The notes under the pieces were generated by a model. That model did not search any database and was not told the DNA's origin. It saw only the letters and a list, made by a program, of their open reading frames with translations. Shown here piece by piece: positions 15,641 to 22,918 of a stretch of DNA of 26,721 nucleotides. The stretch's first letter is position 1, and each line of letters begins with the position of its first letter. A program made the position numbers and the translations under genes. Origin of the DNA: a virus; the IMG/VR virus record IMGVR_UViG_3300023284_000090, positions 1 through 26,721 of that record; one strand, 5' to 3'.

Positions 15641-16540
15641 CTAAATCACAATCACCCTGGCCGGCGTGAAAGGAATAGCTTGTAAGGCCACACTCAGAGC
15701 AGCACCCGCCGCACCTTCATGAGTTATAGTACCCAAGAAAACAGTTTCAGGTGGTTGACCATTGTGACGGAATTCCACAGTGATAGTAGCATCACCTATG
15801 TTATCACCAGCTTGAGCCAATGTTAAAAGTCTCGGCCCTGCCGCCCCTTCCGACATTTCAATTTTTGGAGTTATACTTGGAAACATAGTTAATTCGGTAA
15901 CAGCTCTTGATAGGATAGCCTCAAAAGATCCAGGTGCAAAACTTAGAAGATCTTTTATAGTCGTACCTGTACCACCACCATCTGTAGTGGGGCTATTGAA
16001 AGCTGTTCCAAGAGGTTGATCCACTTCAGTTGGAAGGATTTCATACTCTCCAGGATCTTCTAATTCGATATTTCCAACACCGCTCCCGCCAGCAAGAGTA
16101 ACAATCCTGAAGGTTGTAGGGCGAGTAAAGGTACCTCCAGTTATAGTTAAGATATCATCAACAGCATATCCAGTACCAAGGCTACTCTTTATGGCCGTTC
16201 TTACACCAAGACGAGGTTTGCCCAATATCCCTCTAGCTGAATCTCTGGAAAGGCCATCAACCGTTACCACCATAGGGTCGATTACTTGAGCAGCGCCACC
16301 TGTGATACGACAAAATAATGTCCAACCATCAGCTCCAGAATCAGCCAGAGTAGTGCCCACGACTAATTCAGTAACCGTAGCCGCTAATCGCCATAGGTCA
16401 TTACCATCACCAGTAAATCGGCCTTGAGCAGCGCGTCGTGCGCCAGCTTCATCCGCAGCGAAGATAACCATACGGCGAGTGTTCCCCTTCATGTTACTGA
16501 AAGGGGCACTCTTAGATAATTCTAGAAGATAATTAGGCAC
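15641..16540 (-). CDS. Capsid-adjacent virion protein, paralogue 2
   Basis: This 299-residue protein starts at GTG (16540); the start is supported by alignment of its first residues (MPNYLLEL) with those of the neighbouring paralogue (MPNFIVAL). The two proteins share MxIFAADxAGARRAAxGRF, a TVTELVVGT segment, ARITGG/CRITGG and the C-terminal SEGAAGxRLLTLA followed by VEFRHNG. Residues about 118-196 form a beta-rich module with Gly-Tyr-Ala-Val-Asp-Asp, GGTFTR and a Pro-Gly-Glu-Tyr turn. The position just after the major capsid protein, and likely high expression, suggest a capsid decoration or cement protein. That role is inferred; no characterised homologue is recognised. Confidence 0.65.
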   Translation of the reverse strand: MPNYLLELSKSAPFSNMKGNTRRMVIFAADEAGARRAAQGRFTGDGNDLWRLAATVTELVVGTTLADSGADGWTLFCRITGGAAQVIDPMVVTVDGLSRDSARGILGKPRLGVRTAIKSSLGTGYAVDDILTITGGTFTRPTTFRIVTLAGGSGVGNIELEDPGEYEILPTEVDQPLGTAFNSPTTDGGGTGTTIKDLLSFAPGSFEAILSRAVTELTMFPSITPKIEMSEGAAGPRLLTLAQAGDNIGDATITVEFRHNGQPPETVFLGTITHEGAAGAALSVALQAIPFTPARVIVI

Positions 16541-16559
16541 AGGGATGCGCCCCCATACC

Positions 16560-17441
16560 TTATCGGAAGGTGCGAATTCGAGGTGGTGCTATAGGCGTAG
16601 CTGGGATAGCAGCCGTAAGCACAGCAGCAGCAATACCCTCGTCTACAATAGTGCTAACCAAGACAGTCTCAGCCGTACCGTTGTGACGAAACTCGACCTC
16701 AATAGCCGCATCTCCAATGCCGTCTCCAACGGTAGCAAGTGTCAGGAGCCGAGCACCGGCAGCACCCTCGGAAAGATCTAGAGAAGCTGTGAGATCAGCA
16801 AAAGCCGCCAGAGATGTAGTGAGTCGAGCCAGTAGAGAGTGGTAGCTTCCTTCAAGAGCCATCGTGAGATCAATGGTGGCTGCCGTTCCACCACCACCTG
16901 TTACAGGGTTAGCTGTAAGGGGTGTAGGAGCAACAGTATAGTCACCGGGATCGACCAATTCAATAGCGGTGATAACACCAGTTGATACGGTAATTACACG
17001 GAAAGTAGCTGCCCTGGTGAAAGTACCACCTGCCGCCGTCAAGATCTCATCAACCACATAGGTGGCAACGCCACCAGAGTTAAGAGCGATAGAACCCACA
17101 TGGAACCTATCAGTTCCTGTAATCCGACCCTTAGCAGCATCCTGGTTCAAGCCATTAATCTCAGCAACAATGGGATCAACTGTCTGAGCTGGCCCGCCTG
17201 TAATCCGAGCATACGCTGTCCAAGCATCGTTATCGCCGGCATCAGCTAGATCAGTACCAACCACTAACTCAGTTACGGTAGCAAGAGTATTCCAGAGTTC
17301 GTTACCGTCCCCATCAAATCTACCAGCGGCAGCACGTCGAGCCCCGGCCGCGTCAGCCGCAAAGATGATCATCTGAGTAGCAGCATCACCAAGGTTTCCG
17401 TAAGTGGCGCTTTCAGGTAAAGCTACAATAAAGTTTGGCAT
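16560..17441 (-). CDS. Capsid-adjacent virion protein, paralogue 1
   Basis: A 293-residue protein and the sister of the next gene downstream, with a high share of identical residues across the whole length by eye; they are clearly products of a tandem duplication. Shared landmarks are GARRAAAGRFDGDGNELW, TVTELVVGTDLADAG and ARITGGPAQTVDP, then the beta module (residues about 118-192, with VVDEILTAAGGTFTRAATFR and ELVDPGDYTVAPT), and the C-terminal LDLSEGAAGARLLTLA. It lies directly after the capsid gene and the strong stem-loop at 17475-17501. Likely a head decoration protein; the ATG has GAGGAT before it. Confidence 0.65.
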   Translation of the reverse strand: MPNFIVALPESATYGNLGDAATQMIIFAADAAGARRAAAGRFDGDGNELWNTLATVTELVVGTDLADAGDNDAWTAYARITGGPAQTVDPIVAEINGLNQDAAKGRITGTDRFHVGSIALNSGGVATYVVDEILTAAGGTFTRAATFRVITVSTGVITAIELVDPGDYTVAPTPLTANPVTGGGGTAATIDLTMALEGSYHSLLARLTTSLAAFADLTASLDLSEGAAGARLLTLATVGDGIGDAAIEVEFRHNGTAETVLVSTIVDEGIAAAVLTAAIPATPIAPPRIRTFR

Positions 17442-17474
17442 ATTCGTTATCCTCTTGGTTTAGTAGGTTAGTGG

Positions 17475-17501
17475 TAGGGGAGTGTTCGAAACACCCCCCT
17501 A
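17475..17501 (-). other. Strong stem-loop after capsid gene
   Basis: TAGGGG-A/G-GTGTT pairs with AACAC-T-CCCCTA to make a 12-bp stem (one G-U pair) closed by a three-base loop. No T-run follows on the coding strand, so it probably protects or processes the capsid mRNA 3' end or dampens read-through; it is not a classical terminator. Confidence 0.6.
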
Positions 17502-17514
17502 ATCCACCGCGTTC

Positions 17515-18489
17515 CTAGTTGGTGATACCAGAGGCGCAGGCCAGTCCCAGTTCAGAGAATAGGGCAAGGCCGGCATACCACTTCACGCGCCAGATACGTT
17601 CGTCCTTGGTCTCGGACTCACCGACATCCACCACATCAATACCAGCAGCCATCTCAGCCGTGAGGCCAGCGATACCATGCTGACGGCCACCTTCATCCAG
17701 CGTACCGGCGAAGAAGGTCGTAGCAGTAGTGGTCGCACCCTGCGTCTGATCGATTGGAATGTAGTCGTTACGGAACATAGGCACATTGCTGTATGCGGGA
17801 ACCGTACGCCCAGAAGGCAGTTCAACGACCTCATTAATGGAAGCGCCGCCGAGAGCACGAAGGAGGCTCTTATAAGAGCGGATCGTGCGCTGGTTCATGG
17901 CAATCCAGTCAACATCGCCATCCTTGTCGATAACGAGGTCCATGACTTCATCCATCACGGCGAATGCGAGAACATCACCGTTAGCAGCCACGGCAGCAAC
18001 AGTTTGAGCAGCAGCGCAAAGCGCCAACAGACCAGGGAAGGTCTCGTTGGTACCGTCACCATTGATCAACATGTCCTGATACTTACGACCGGCCGACTTT
18101 GCCTTTGACCCGATTTGGGTCTCTGTCTGGTCATTGCCGTCGCTTGAGCGAGTTGCCTGGATAAGGCCGTTCACCTCTGCGTCACCCATGATGGTGGTCA
18201 GAGATGCCGTTACCTCGGTGAAGGTTGCTGCATTCTTAGCAGCCTGACGCTCGGTCAAGTTAGAACCAGCAGAAGCACTAGAACCGATCACACCATCGGT
18301 GTCACCGATACCTACTGTAGCAACTGGACCCAACAGAGCTTCGCGGTTATATTTTAGAGCGTTACCGTTAATACCGTCAAACGGTAGAACTTCGAACATG
18401 CGGTTGACCGTGACGATCGACTCAATCACGCCTGCAACCAGCTCATTCTGTCCGAGCTTGGCACTTTCGGCCAGGGTTACGGATGGCAT
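17515..18489 (-). CDS. Major capsid protein (HK97 fold)
   Basis: A 324-residue protein following the scaffold gene. Features of HK97-fold capsid proteins: an N-terminal helix region (LAESAKLGQNELVAGVIESI), an extended loop segment (AALLGPVATVGIGD-like stretch, residues about 50-64), a long helix with KNAATFTEVTASLTTIMGDAE, and the common 'Gly-Asp-Gly-x-Asn-x-x-Phe-Pro-Gly-Leu' at residues 144-154, which precedes the P-domain. The C-terminal part (AGIDVVDVGESETKDERIWR, then KWYAGLALFSELGLA) forms the typical end strands. No long N-terminal delta domain is present, consistent with the separate scaffold. Start: ATG with AGGAGG upstream. It has its own promoter (18625-18653) and a leader of about 130 bases. 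Confidence 0.9.
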   Translation of the reverse strand: MPSVTLAESAKLGQNELVAGVIESIVTVNRMFEVLPFDGINGNALKYNREALLGPVATVGIGDTDGVIGSSASAGSNLTERQAAKNAATFTEVTASLTTIMGDAEVNGLIQATRSSDGNDQTETQIGSKAKSAGRKYQDMLINGDGTNETFPGLLALCAAAQTVAAVAANGDVLAFAVMDEVMDLVIDKDGDVDWIAMNQRTIRSYKSLLRALGGASINEVVELPSGRTVPAYSNVPMFRNDYIPIDQTQGATTTATTFFAGTLDEGGRQHGIAGLTAEMAAGIDVVDVGESETKDERIWRVKWYAGLALFSELGLACASGITN

Positions 18490-18624
18490 TGGTTCATTCC
18501 TCCTATTGCATCATTCCGTGTTAAACCAAAACCGGCGTGAGGTGCGACCTCTCGTCACTGTTAGACCTCGTGATCACCTTTACAAGCATCTCACTTGTAC
18601 AGGGTCACACCGAAACTTTAGAAC

Positions 18625-18653
18625 ATTCTCTCAGGTAAATAAACTCTTGTCAA
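18625..18653 (-). promoter_or_regulatory. Sigma-70-like promoter of the capsid gene
   Basis: On the minus strand a perfect TTGACA (18653-18648), a 17-base spacer and GAGAAT (18630-18625, 4 of 6) lie just after the scaffold stop. Transcription should begin near 18618, leaving a leader of about 130 bases before the capsid ATG that can form TACAAG/CTTGTA and GAGGT/ACCTC hairpins. It shares TTGACAAG with the scaffold and terminase-side promoters. Confidence 0.65.
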
Positions 18654-18656
18654 GTT

Positions 18657-19499
18657 TTATACCCGAGCCGGCGCTCCCCTACCGTCATTATACTGTTTCT
18701 TCTGTAAACCAATTTTAATCTTTTCAACAGGCGACAACTCTCGCTGATGATTTATCGGAGTTATATTCGCCCGATTTAGCGAACCAGGACGTACCCCAGC
18801 GCCAGGAGCTTGTTCACTCTCAAAGGCTCGGGCAAACGCATCCTTGGTCTTCATCTCAGTTATAAGTCCAGCCACACCCATAAGACCACCGGAGCCGTCA
18901 AACCGGGAGTCACCCTGATCATCCAATACCGTGACGCTATAACTCCCGTCGTCATTTCGAACTACCTTGCACTGTGACAACACATGAGGTAAGAGAAGTT
19001 CAATAGATCCCTTCGCCTCAGCCAGAGCACGAGATGCCGCATCAGAGATTAGATGTTTGGACAAAGCGCCACGCATCTCACCCAGTTCGGCATCCTTAGA
19101 TGTGCCCAACTCAGCGAAACGTTTCTCCCAATCGCCGTTCACCTTGTCAAGGTTGATCTTAATCTCTTTACCACCCTTAACCTGTCCCTGAAGATCCTCC
19201 ACGAAAGCCTGTAAAATGGCAGCTACACCGTCGTCACCGATCTCCAAGCCAAAACTCTGTGCAAGATCCTCGACAGATTTACTAGCAATCCGTCGAGTTG
19301 CGTTCTCATCTGTGACTTTCTTCTTGTCCACCCGTAAACCTGCTAGAGTCTTAGTAGTGCCAATGTAGTCAGCTACCAAACCTTTAGCAGTATCGGATAT
19401 AATAAATTTACCATCTGACTCGCCATAAAGCCCATGATATTTCTCTGGTACATTCTCAAGTGAGTCTACGGTACCATGTTCTGCGAAATCGAAGTCCAT
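18657..19499 (-). CDS. Scaffolding protein
   Basis: A 280-residue, highly charged, helical protein directly before the capsid gene. The N-terminus, ENVPEKYHGLYGESDGKFII, is the pattern typical of many phage scaffolds ('Val-Pro-Glu-x-Tyr-x-x-Leu-Tyr'). The middle is coiled-coil-like (residues about 45-165), and the C-terminus carries SPVEKIKIGLQKK, a basic amphipathic helix as used by scaffolds to bind capsid subunits. Scaffolds direct procapsid assembly and leave before DNA packaging. No protease domain is present. ATG follows AAGGAG. A promoter and a 13-base hairpin element lie in its leader. Confidence 0.82.
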   Translation of the reverse strand: MDFDFAEHGTVDSLENVPEKYHGLYGESDGKFIISDTAKGLVADYIGTTKTLAGLRVDKKKVTDENATRRIASKSVEDLAQSFGLEIGDDGVAAILQAFVEDLQGQVKGGKEIKINLDKVNGDWEKRFAELGTSKDAELGEMRGALSKHLISDAASRALAEAKGSIELLLPHVLSQCKVVRNDDGSYSVTVLDDQGDSRFDGSGGLMGVAGLITEMKTKDAFARAFESEQAPGAGVRPGSLNRANITPINHQRELSPVEKIKIGLQKKQYNDGRGAPARV

Positions 19500-19521
19500 C
19501 GTCTTTTCTCCTTAATTAGTA

Positions 19522-19534
19522 CAGCATCCCGCTG
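19522..19534 (-). promoter_or_regulatory. CAGC-GGGAT-GCTG leader hairpin, copy 2
   Basis: The 13-base element CAGCGGGATGCTG lies between the scaffold promoter and its ribosome site; the stem here extends by two further pairs. The identical 13 bases occur in the leader at 25948-25960. Shared sequence plus hairpin in the same relative place (promoter, element, binding site, start) suggests a regulatory leader. Confidence 0.5.
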
Positions 19535-19543
19535 CACATTACA

Positions 19544-19571
19544 AAAATACCAGATAGGCCAATCTTGTCAA
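19544..19571 (-). promoter_or_regulatory. Sigma-70-like promoter of the scaffold gene
   Basis: On the minus strand a perfect TTGACA (19571-19566), a 16-base spacer and TATTTT (19549-19544, 4 of 6). Transcription should begin near 19537, just before the 13-base hairpin, which would then sit at the 5' end of the mRNA. Confidence 0.55.
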
Positions 19572-19580
19572 GTCGATCGT

Positions 19581-19937
19581 TCATACCTCTCTGACGGGAA
19601 ACCACATCCAACCAGTCCTACCCCGGCTATCACGGGCAGTCCAAACATCAAACACTACACCGTCTAAACGGGTAAAGCTCCATACCTTAGTCATAAGCGT
19701 CACTGTAACGGGGGGGTTTTGGGTAAGACGACTATCAAAACATACGTTACCTTGGGCAGACATGTATTCAATATACCCTTCTAGCCCTTGTAGTGCTACA
19801 ATACGTGATAATTCTTTAGCATCCTGCTCAGTCAAACAATAAGCCAAAGACTTAATCTTCTCGCCTGCTGTTTGGGCTTGAGCAAAACCAAAGGGAAACA
19901 TCGTTAGGAACATGAATACTATTAGATACTTAAACAT
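19581..19937 (-). CDS. Predicted secreted protein of unknown function
   Basis: A 118-residue protein with a clear signal peptide: MFKYLIVFMFLTMFPFGFAQ followed by AQ-T, so cleavage by signal peptidase I after Ala-Gln-Ala (about residue 21-22) is expected. The mature part is about 96 residues with two cysteines (34 and 67) that could form a periplasmic disulfide, and it ends TARDSRGRTGWMWFPVREV with a Gly-Trp-Met-Trp turn suggestive of an SH3-like or small beta fold. No lysis or exclusion family is recognised. AAGGAG precedes the ATG. Its place inside the head gene block, just before the scaffold promoter, suggests an accessory gene (a 'moron') that could alter the host envelope, for instance against superinfection. 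That is inference. Confidence 0.7.
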   Translation of the reverse strand: MFKYLIVFMFLTMFPFGFAQAQTAGEKIKSLAYCLTEQDAKELSRIVALQGLEGYIEYMSAQGNVCFDSRLTQNPPVTVTLMTKVWSFTRLDGVVFDVWTARDSRGRTGWMWFPVREV

Positions 19938-19951
19938 AATTATCTCCTTAG

Positions 19952-20158
19952 TTATCCGCCCATAAGGGGCTGTTTGCGTCTATCCCAGGCTTCTTTATAA
20001 TCGGTCTCAAATCTGGGGTCTCGTTCGATAGTCTGCTTAATGATAGCGGTACCAATACCCGCCAGGTTAGCAGCAACCTTCTCACTCTTTCCTTGTCGAA
20101 TTTGAAAAAGAAACGGTCCAATCCAACCAGGTACATGACGTAGAACAGGGAGTGTCAT
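19952..20158 (-). CDS. Small HTH protein, TerS-like domain (copy C)
   Basis: This 68-residue protein carries the same pattern as the two other TerS-like proteins in the window: Phe-Leu at the start of a helix (FLFQIRQGKSEKVAANLAGI), then a turn and a second helix ending with Asp-Pro-Arg-Phe and a Trp within KEAWDRR. In this family a hydrophobic 'Ala-Gly-Ile' turn separates the two helices of a helix-turn-helix. It lacks the oligomerisation and C-terminal portions. AGGAG is nine bases upstream, and the ATG lies four bases after the previous stop. A competing frame (19948-20136) is less likely because it begins inside this gene without a binding site. May modulate packaging or simply be a decayed copy. 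Confidence 0.6.
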   Translation of the reverse strand: MTLPVLRHVPGWIGPFLFQIRQGKSEKVAANLAGIGTAIIKQTIERDPRFETDYKEAWDRRKQPLMGG

Positions 20159-20162
20159 AACA

Positions 20163-20699
20163 TCAGTCTCCTCGCTTGATTCTCATTAACTGGTTCTCTA
20201 CCGGCTTGGCTTCCAGCTCTATCACGGTCTGTTTGGAATGCATGAGCTGGGTTCTCTCCTCCCACTCTCCGTCACTGGGAGCTGTCATGGGTAGGATAGC
20301 TACACCAAAGTTTATATTGGTATCACCAAACCGAGCACTGTCTCGATAGGATGGGTCCAGCTTACGTAATACGAACATCAATAGGGAATCAGAATAGTTA
20401 ACTTTATGTCCCACCACATCACCTTTGTACATGATCGGTTCCATCACACCATTTTCAGCACGCTCAATAGCCACATCACCAAGATGATCAGCAGCGGCCG
20501 ATAGGGCTAAATCCCAATCAGCGGCAAAATCGTCATCGTCTCGCCGCATCTTCTGAAGGAAGGCTGTACTTGTGTAACCAACAGCACGCGCAGAAACCCC
20601 AACTCGCCCTGTTCTGGCCAGCAGTTCAAGAAACTTAGATCGCTTCTTGCGCGACATCCTCATAGAGGAAATAGGCGCATTAACTATAGCCCTATTCAC
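20163..20699 (-). CDS. Probable small terminase subunit (TerS-like copy B)
   Basis: A 178-residue protein with the layout of phage small terminases: basic N-terminus (MSRKKRSKFLELLARTGRVG), helix-turn-helix with SARAVGYTSTAFLQ, then RRDDDDFAADWDLAL, AIERAENGVMEPIMYKG and YSDSLLMFVLRKLDP (residues about 104-118). That last segment and the 'Glu-Arg-Ala-x-Asn-Gly' are typical of the family. TerS binds the packaging site and regulates the large subunit. It lies downstream of the portal, not beside the large subunit, which is unusual. The GTG start is supported by a GTGA overlap with the stop of the Lys-rich gene. The smaller protein at 25664 is a competing TerS candidate. Confidence 0.68.
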   Translation of the reverse strand: MNRAIVNAPISSMRMSRKKRSKFLELLARTGRVGVSARAVGYTSTAFLQKMRRDDDDFAADWDLALSAAADHLGDVAIERAENGVMEPIMYKGDVVGHKVNYSDSLLMFVLRKLDPSYRDSARFGDTNINFGVAILPMTAPSDGEWEERTQLMHSKQTVIELEAKPVENQLMRIKRGD

Positions 20700-20791
20700 T
20701 TCTTGCCACCCTTCTTCTTCTTACTCTTGCGAACAGCCTTCTTAGCCTTCTTCTTGGCCGGAGCCTGAACTTTATTTACGTGTTGCGGCAT
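20696..20791 (-). CDS. 31-residue Lys-rich micro-protein
   Basis: This short frame (20791-20696) encodes 31 residues starting MPQHVNKVQAPAKKKAKK and ending KKKKGGKK; over half of the residues are Lys or Arg. GGGAG precedes the ATG, and the frame overlaps the upstream gene by 20 bases. Its stop overlaps the GTG of the TerS-like gene (GTGA), the classic arrangement for coupled translation. It may bind DNA or RNA, or serve mainly to couple translation; function unknown. Confidence 0.6.
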   Translation of the reverse strand: MPQHVNKVQAPAKKKAKKAVRKSKKKKGGKK

Positions 20792-21005
20792 AACTCTCCC
20801 TCACTTCCGAATCAAGAACTATAACGTTATCCCCAACAGGGATGTCCTCCCTTGAGCCCCCATCATCACCAACCAAATCAGTGAGATCAGCATTCGAGGT
20901 TATAACCATCTTGCCGGCGAATATGCACACACCGATGACATCACCCATATCGTTGCCGTCTATGTCCCTTATCTTGGCGTTCTGGAGCATCGTCAGCAGT
21001 TCCAT
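20772..21005 (-). CDS. Small hypothetical protein after portal
   Basis: This 77-residue protein is acidic and beta-like: AKIRDIDGNDMGDVIGVCIF, GKMVITSNADLTDLVGDD, then REDIPVGDNVIVLDSE. Its ATG directly follows the portal stop (TAA ATG) with AGGAGG upstream, so it is made with the portal. Not recognised; no motif for catalysis. Confidence 0.62.
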   Translation of the reverse strand: MELLTMLQNAKIRDIDGNDMGDVIGVCIFAGKMVITSNADLTDLVGDDGGSREDIPVGDNVIVLDSEVRESYAATRK

Positions 21006-22544
21006 TTATTCCTCCTGAGTACGTGGTGATGGTTCTATATCCTTACCCTCTCCTGGGGTCTTTCGAGTAGTACCATCCTCCACGGTTGGGTCAAAGGTTC
21101 CTGGGATCTGAGGCTGGAGAGGCTTGAGAACCCTATCCTCCAGAACGAGCTGCTGGAAATCATCATCAGCATCGTAATCCTCTGGCAATATGCCGAGACG
21201 CTTAGCCTGCTTGATAGCCGCTAGACGACTTATATCACGATCCTTGCGCATCTCCATTAGATGCTTGTTCATCTCCTTATCGATCGTGTCTGGACCGAAA
21301 TCAGAGGTTATAGTAACCGTGCCACCCTCGGCTTGGTTCAACCATACAGCATGAATCTTGAGTGCATTGTTCATGGAGTCCGTAAACCGAACAACCATAT
21401 CTTGAAGGGGACTAACAGACTCAACGCTGTCTAACGTTCTACCCGTAGCTGTTTCGCCAGTAGGCTGTTTCTTAAGGAAGGTTGCACCATACGCTTCCAT
21501 ATCATCTTCCAGATCTTCCAGCTCCTTCCTTCCCGCTTCGATAGATTCACCCTTGTGCTCCACATAGTAGAAACGGCCGTTTGGATCTTTAGTAGTCAGA
21601 AGCTGACGAGGCCCAATAGCCATCGTAGCACCACCCTGCTCAGTAGCACCCGCCACTGCTAACATAGGGAAACGCACAACAGTTAAGATGTTAATCTGAT
21701 CACTCATAGACTGCCAATGACGAATATTCAAAAATGCTAAATCTTCCAGGGGCGGTTTAGATGTCAAAAATCCAGTCCGTTGACTATAATATGTAATGAT
21801 CGGAATGAAATCAATTCCTGTGGGACCGCTTTCTATAATCTGCCACTCATCTTTCTTCTTTTTGGTTTTAATCTTCTCCCATACTTGGAAAAATCCAGGC
21901 TCTATGACCCGAATACGCTCATGAACAACTTCAGCAAAGCCTATACGCTCTATAACATTTTCCCGTAGTCGTACGTGAGTATACATCTCCCGCAATTCCC
22001 CGGAATTAGGGTCAGGGATCACCATAACTTCCGCAAAAATCATGTTCTCTGGTTGAATGAGGGTCCAAAACGGCCGACGCCCGCCCGCACGATCATCTGC
22101 CAGGGTAACAAGCAATGCATCTGGATTCATCTGAGGCATGTCAATCATCACATGGCAGAAACCTTTGGCCAAACCGCAACGAAACCATTCCCGAGCGAAG
22201 GTAGTAATGTCGTTACCCTGTAAATCAACATTCTCTAGTTGTTCAGCAATATCTTCAGGGACATCATTGTTCAAACGTACCGGGTCACTAAATGGGCGTC
22301 CGACAAAATGATCTAGAGTAAGCTCCAACGCATTGAACAGGATGTTGATTTGCAACCGTTCGCGATAGTTACCATCACTCTCCTCGGTATGCTGAGGCAA
22401 GTAGACAGACCCCGCCTCTCTCATAGATTGAGTGCCACCCATGAGCGTTTCGATCATAGCCCACGAATGGATCATCTCATCCCAAGCTAGAGATTTGGTT
22501 GACGGATCATCCGGGTCTTTATCATTTGCCAAAAGATGTGGCAT
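21006..22544 (-). CDS. Portal protein (DUF4055 type)
   Basis: A 512-residue protein with the DUF4055 portal pattern. LPQHTEESDGNYRERLQINI (residues about 49-68) is followed by LTLDHFVGRPFSDP (76-89), an 'Asn-Val-Asp-Leu-Gln-Gly-Asn-Asp' segment leading to FAREWFRCGLAKGFCHVMID, then QPENMIF, GIDFIPIITYYSQRTG, PLEDLAFLNIRHWQSMSD, and the long C-terminal helices (KELEDLEDDMEAYGATFL and RKDRDISRLAAIKQAKRLGI). Portals form the dodecameric ring at one capsid vertex and the docking site for the terminase. Its ATG comes one base after the stop of the zinc-ribbon gene (TGATATG), with GAGGA upstream. The C-terminal tail is Pro/Glu-rich and probably disordered. Confidence 0.87.
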   Translation of the reverse strand: MPHLLANDKDPDDPSTKSLAWDEMIHSWAMIETLMGGTQSMREAGSVYLPQHTEESDGNYRERLQINILFNALELTLDHFVGRPFSDPVRLNNDVPEDIAEQLENVDLQGNDITTFAREWFRCGLAKGFCHVMIDMPQMNPDALLVTLADDRAGGRRPFWTLIQPENMIFAEVMVIPDPNSGELREMYTHVRLRENVIERIGFAEVVHERIRVIEPGFFQVWEKIKTKKKKDEWQIIESGPTGIDFIPIITYYSQRTGFLTSKPPLEDLAFLNIRHWQSMSDQINILTVVRFPMLAVAGATEQGGATMAIGPRQLLTTKDPNGRFYYVEHKGESIEAGRKELEDLEDDMEAYGATFLKKQPTGETATGRTLDSVESVSPLQDMVVRFTDSMNNALKIHAVWLNQAEGGTVTITSDFGPDTIDKEMNKHLMEMRKDRDISRLAAIKQAKRLGILPEDYDADDDFQQLVLEDRVLKPLQPQIPGTFDPTVEDGTTRKTPGEGKDIEPSPRTQEE

Positions 22545-22545
22545 A

Positions 22546-22713
22546 TCAGTAGTCCTCTATCTTTACTATGCTAGTAATATATTCACAAAAAGGGTTCATA
22601 CAGGATAATGTGTTAAATCCAAGTTCATCATCTTCCATCACGTTCATCCTCTGTAGAAGATCGCCACAATCAGGACAAACATCCGGAACAAAAGGTTCCA
22701 CTAGCATAATCAT
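22546..22713 (-). CDS. 55-residue zinc-ribbon micro-protein
   Basis: The frame from ATG 22713 encodes 55 residues: MIMLVEPFVPDVCPDCGDLL, then QRMNVMEDDELGFNTLSCMN and a C-terminal half with PFCEYITS. The four cysteines are C13, C16, C38 and C43, with CPDCG typical of a zinc knuckle. AGGAG lies seven bases before the ATG, and the stop is joined to the portal start (TGATATG). This fills what would otherwise be a gap. Zinc-ribbon proteins often bind nucleic acid or protein; specific role unknown. Confidence 0.65.
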   Translation of the reverse strand: MIMLVEPFVPDVCPDCGDLLQRMNVMEDDELGFNTLSCMNPFCEYITSIVKIEDY

Positions 22714-22723
22714 TTAGAAACTC

Positions 22724-22918
22724 CTATACTGGGGTAACCTGAACATCATCTTGATCTATGTCAATTTCGACCTCATCAACATAGATAACCATAGTAACCT
22801 CGGTTGCTTCGTTAGGGCGCAATTTCATGTCCAATTCTCTCACCCAGAACTCTATTTTGTTACCGTTATTATCCCACATTTCCAGGTCATTGCTGTTACG
22901 GCCTACTTTGATCTTCAT
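22724..22918 (-). CDS. Small hypothetical beta-rich protein
   Basis: From ATG 22918 the protein has 64 residues (MKIKVGRNSNDLEMWDNNGN, then LRPNEATEVTMVIYVDEVEI). The frame extends to a TTG at 22924, but AGGAG is nine bases from the ATG and only three from that TTG. The pattern of two short beta sheets with a 'Pro-Asn-Glu-Ala-Thr' turn is not tied to a family. Its start context is part of a 27-base direct repeat with the gene upstream. Confidence 0.55.
   Translation of the reverse strand: MKIKVGRNSNDLEMWDNNGNKIEFWVRELDMKLRPNEATEVTMVIYVDEVEIDIDQDDVQVTPV

Noticed and set aside
19948-20136. Alternative 62-residue minus-strand frame
   Set aside because: Overlaps the HTH gene in another frame, begins inside it, lacks a ribosome site and lacks the family pattern.
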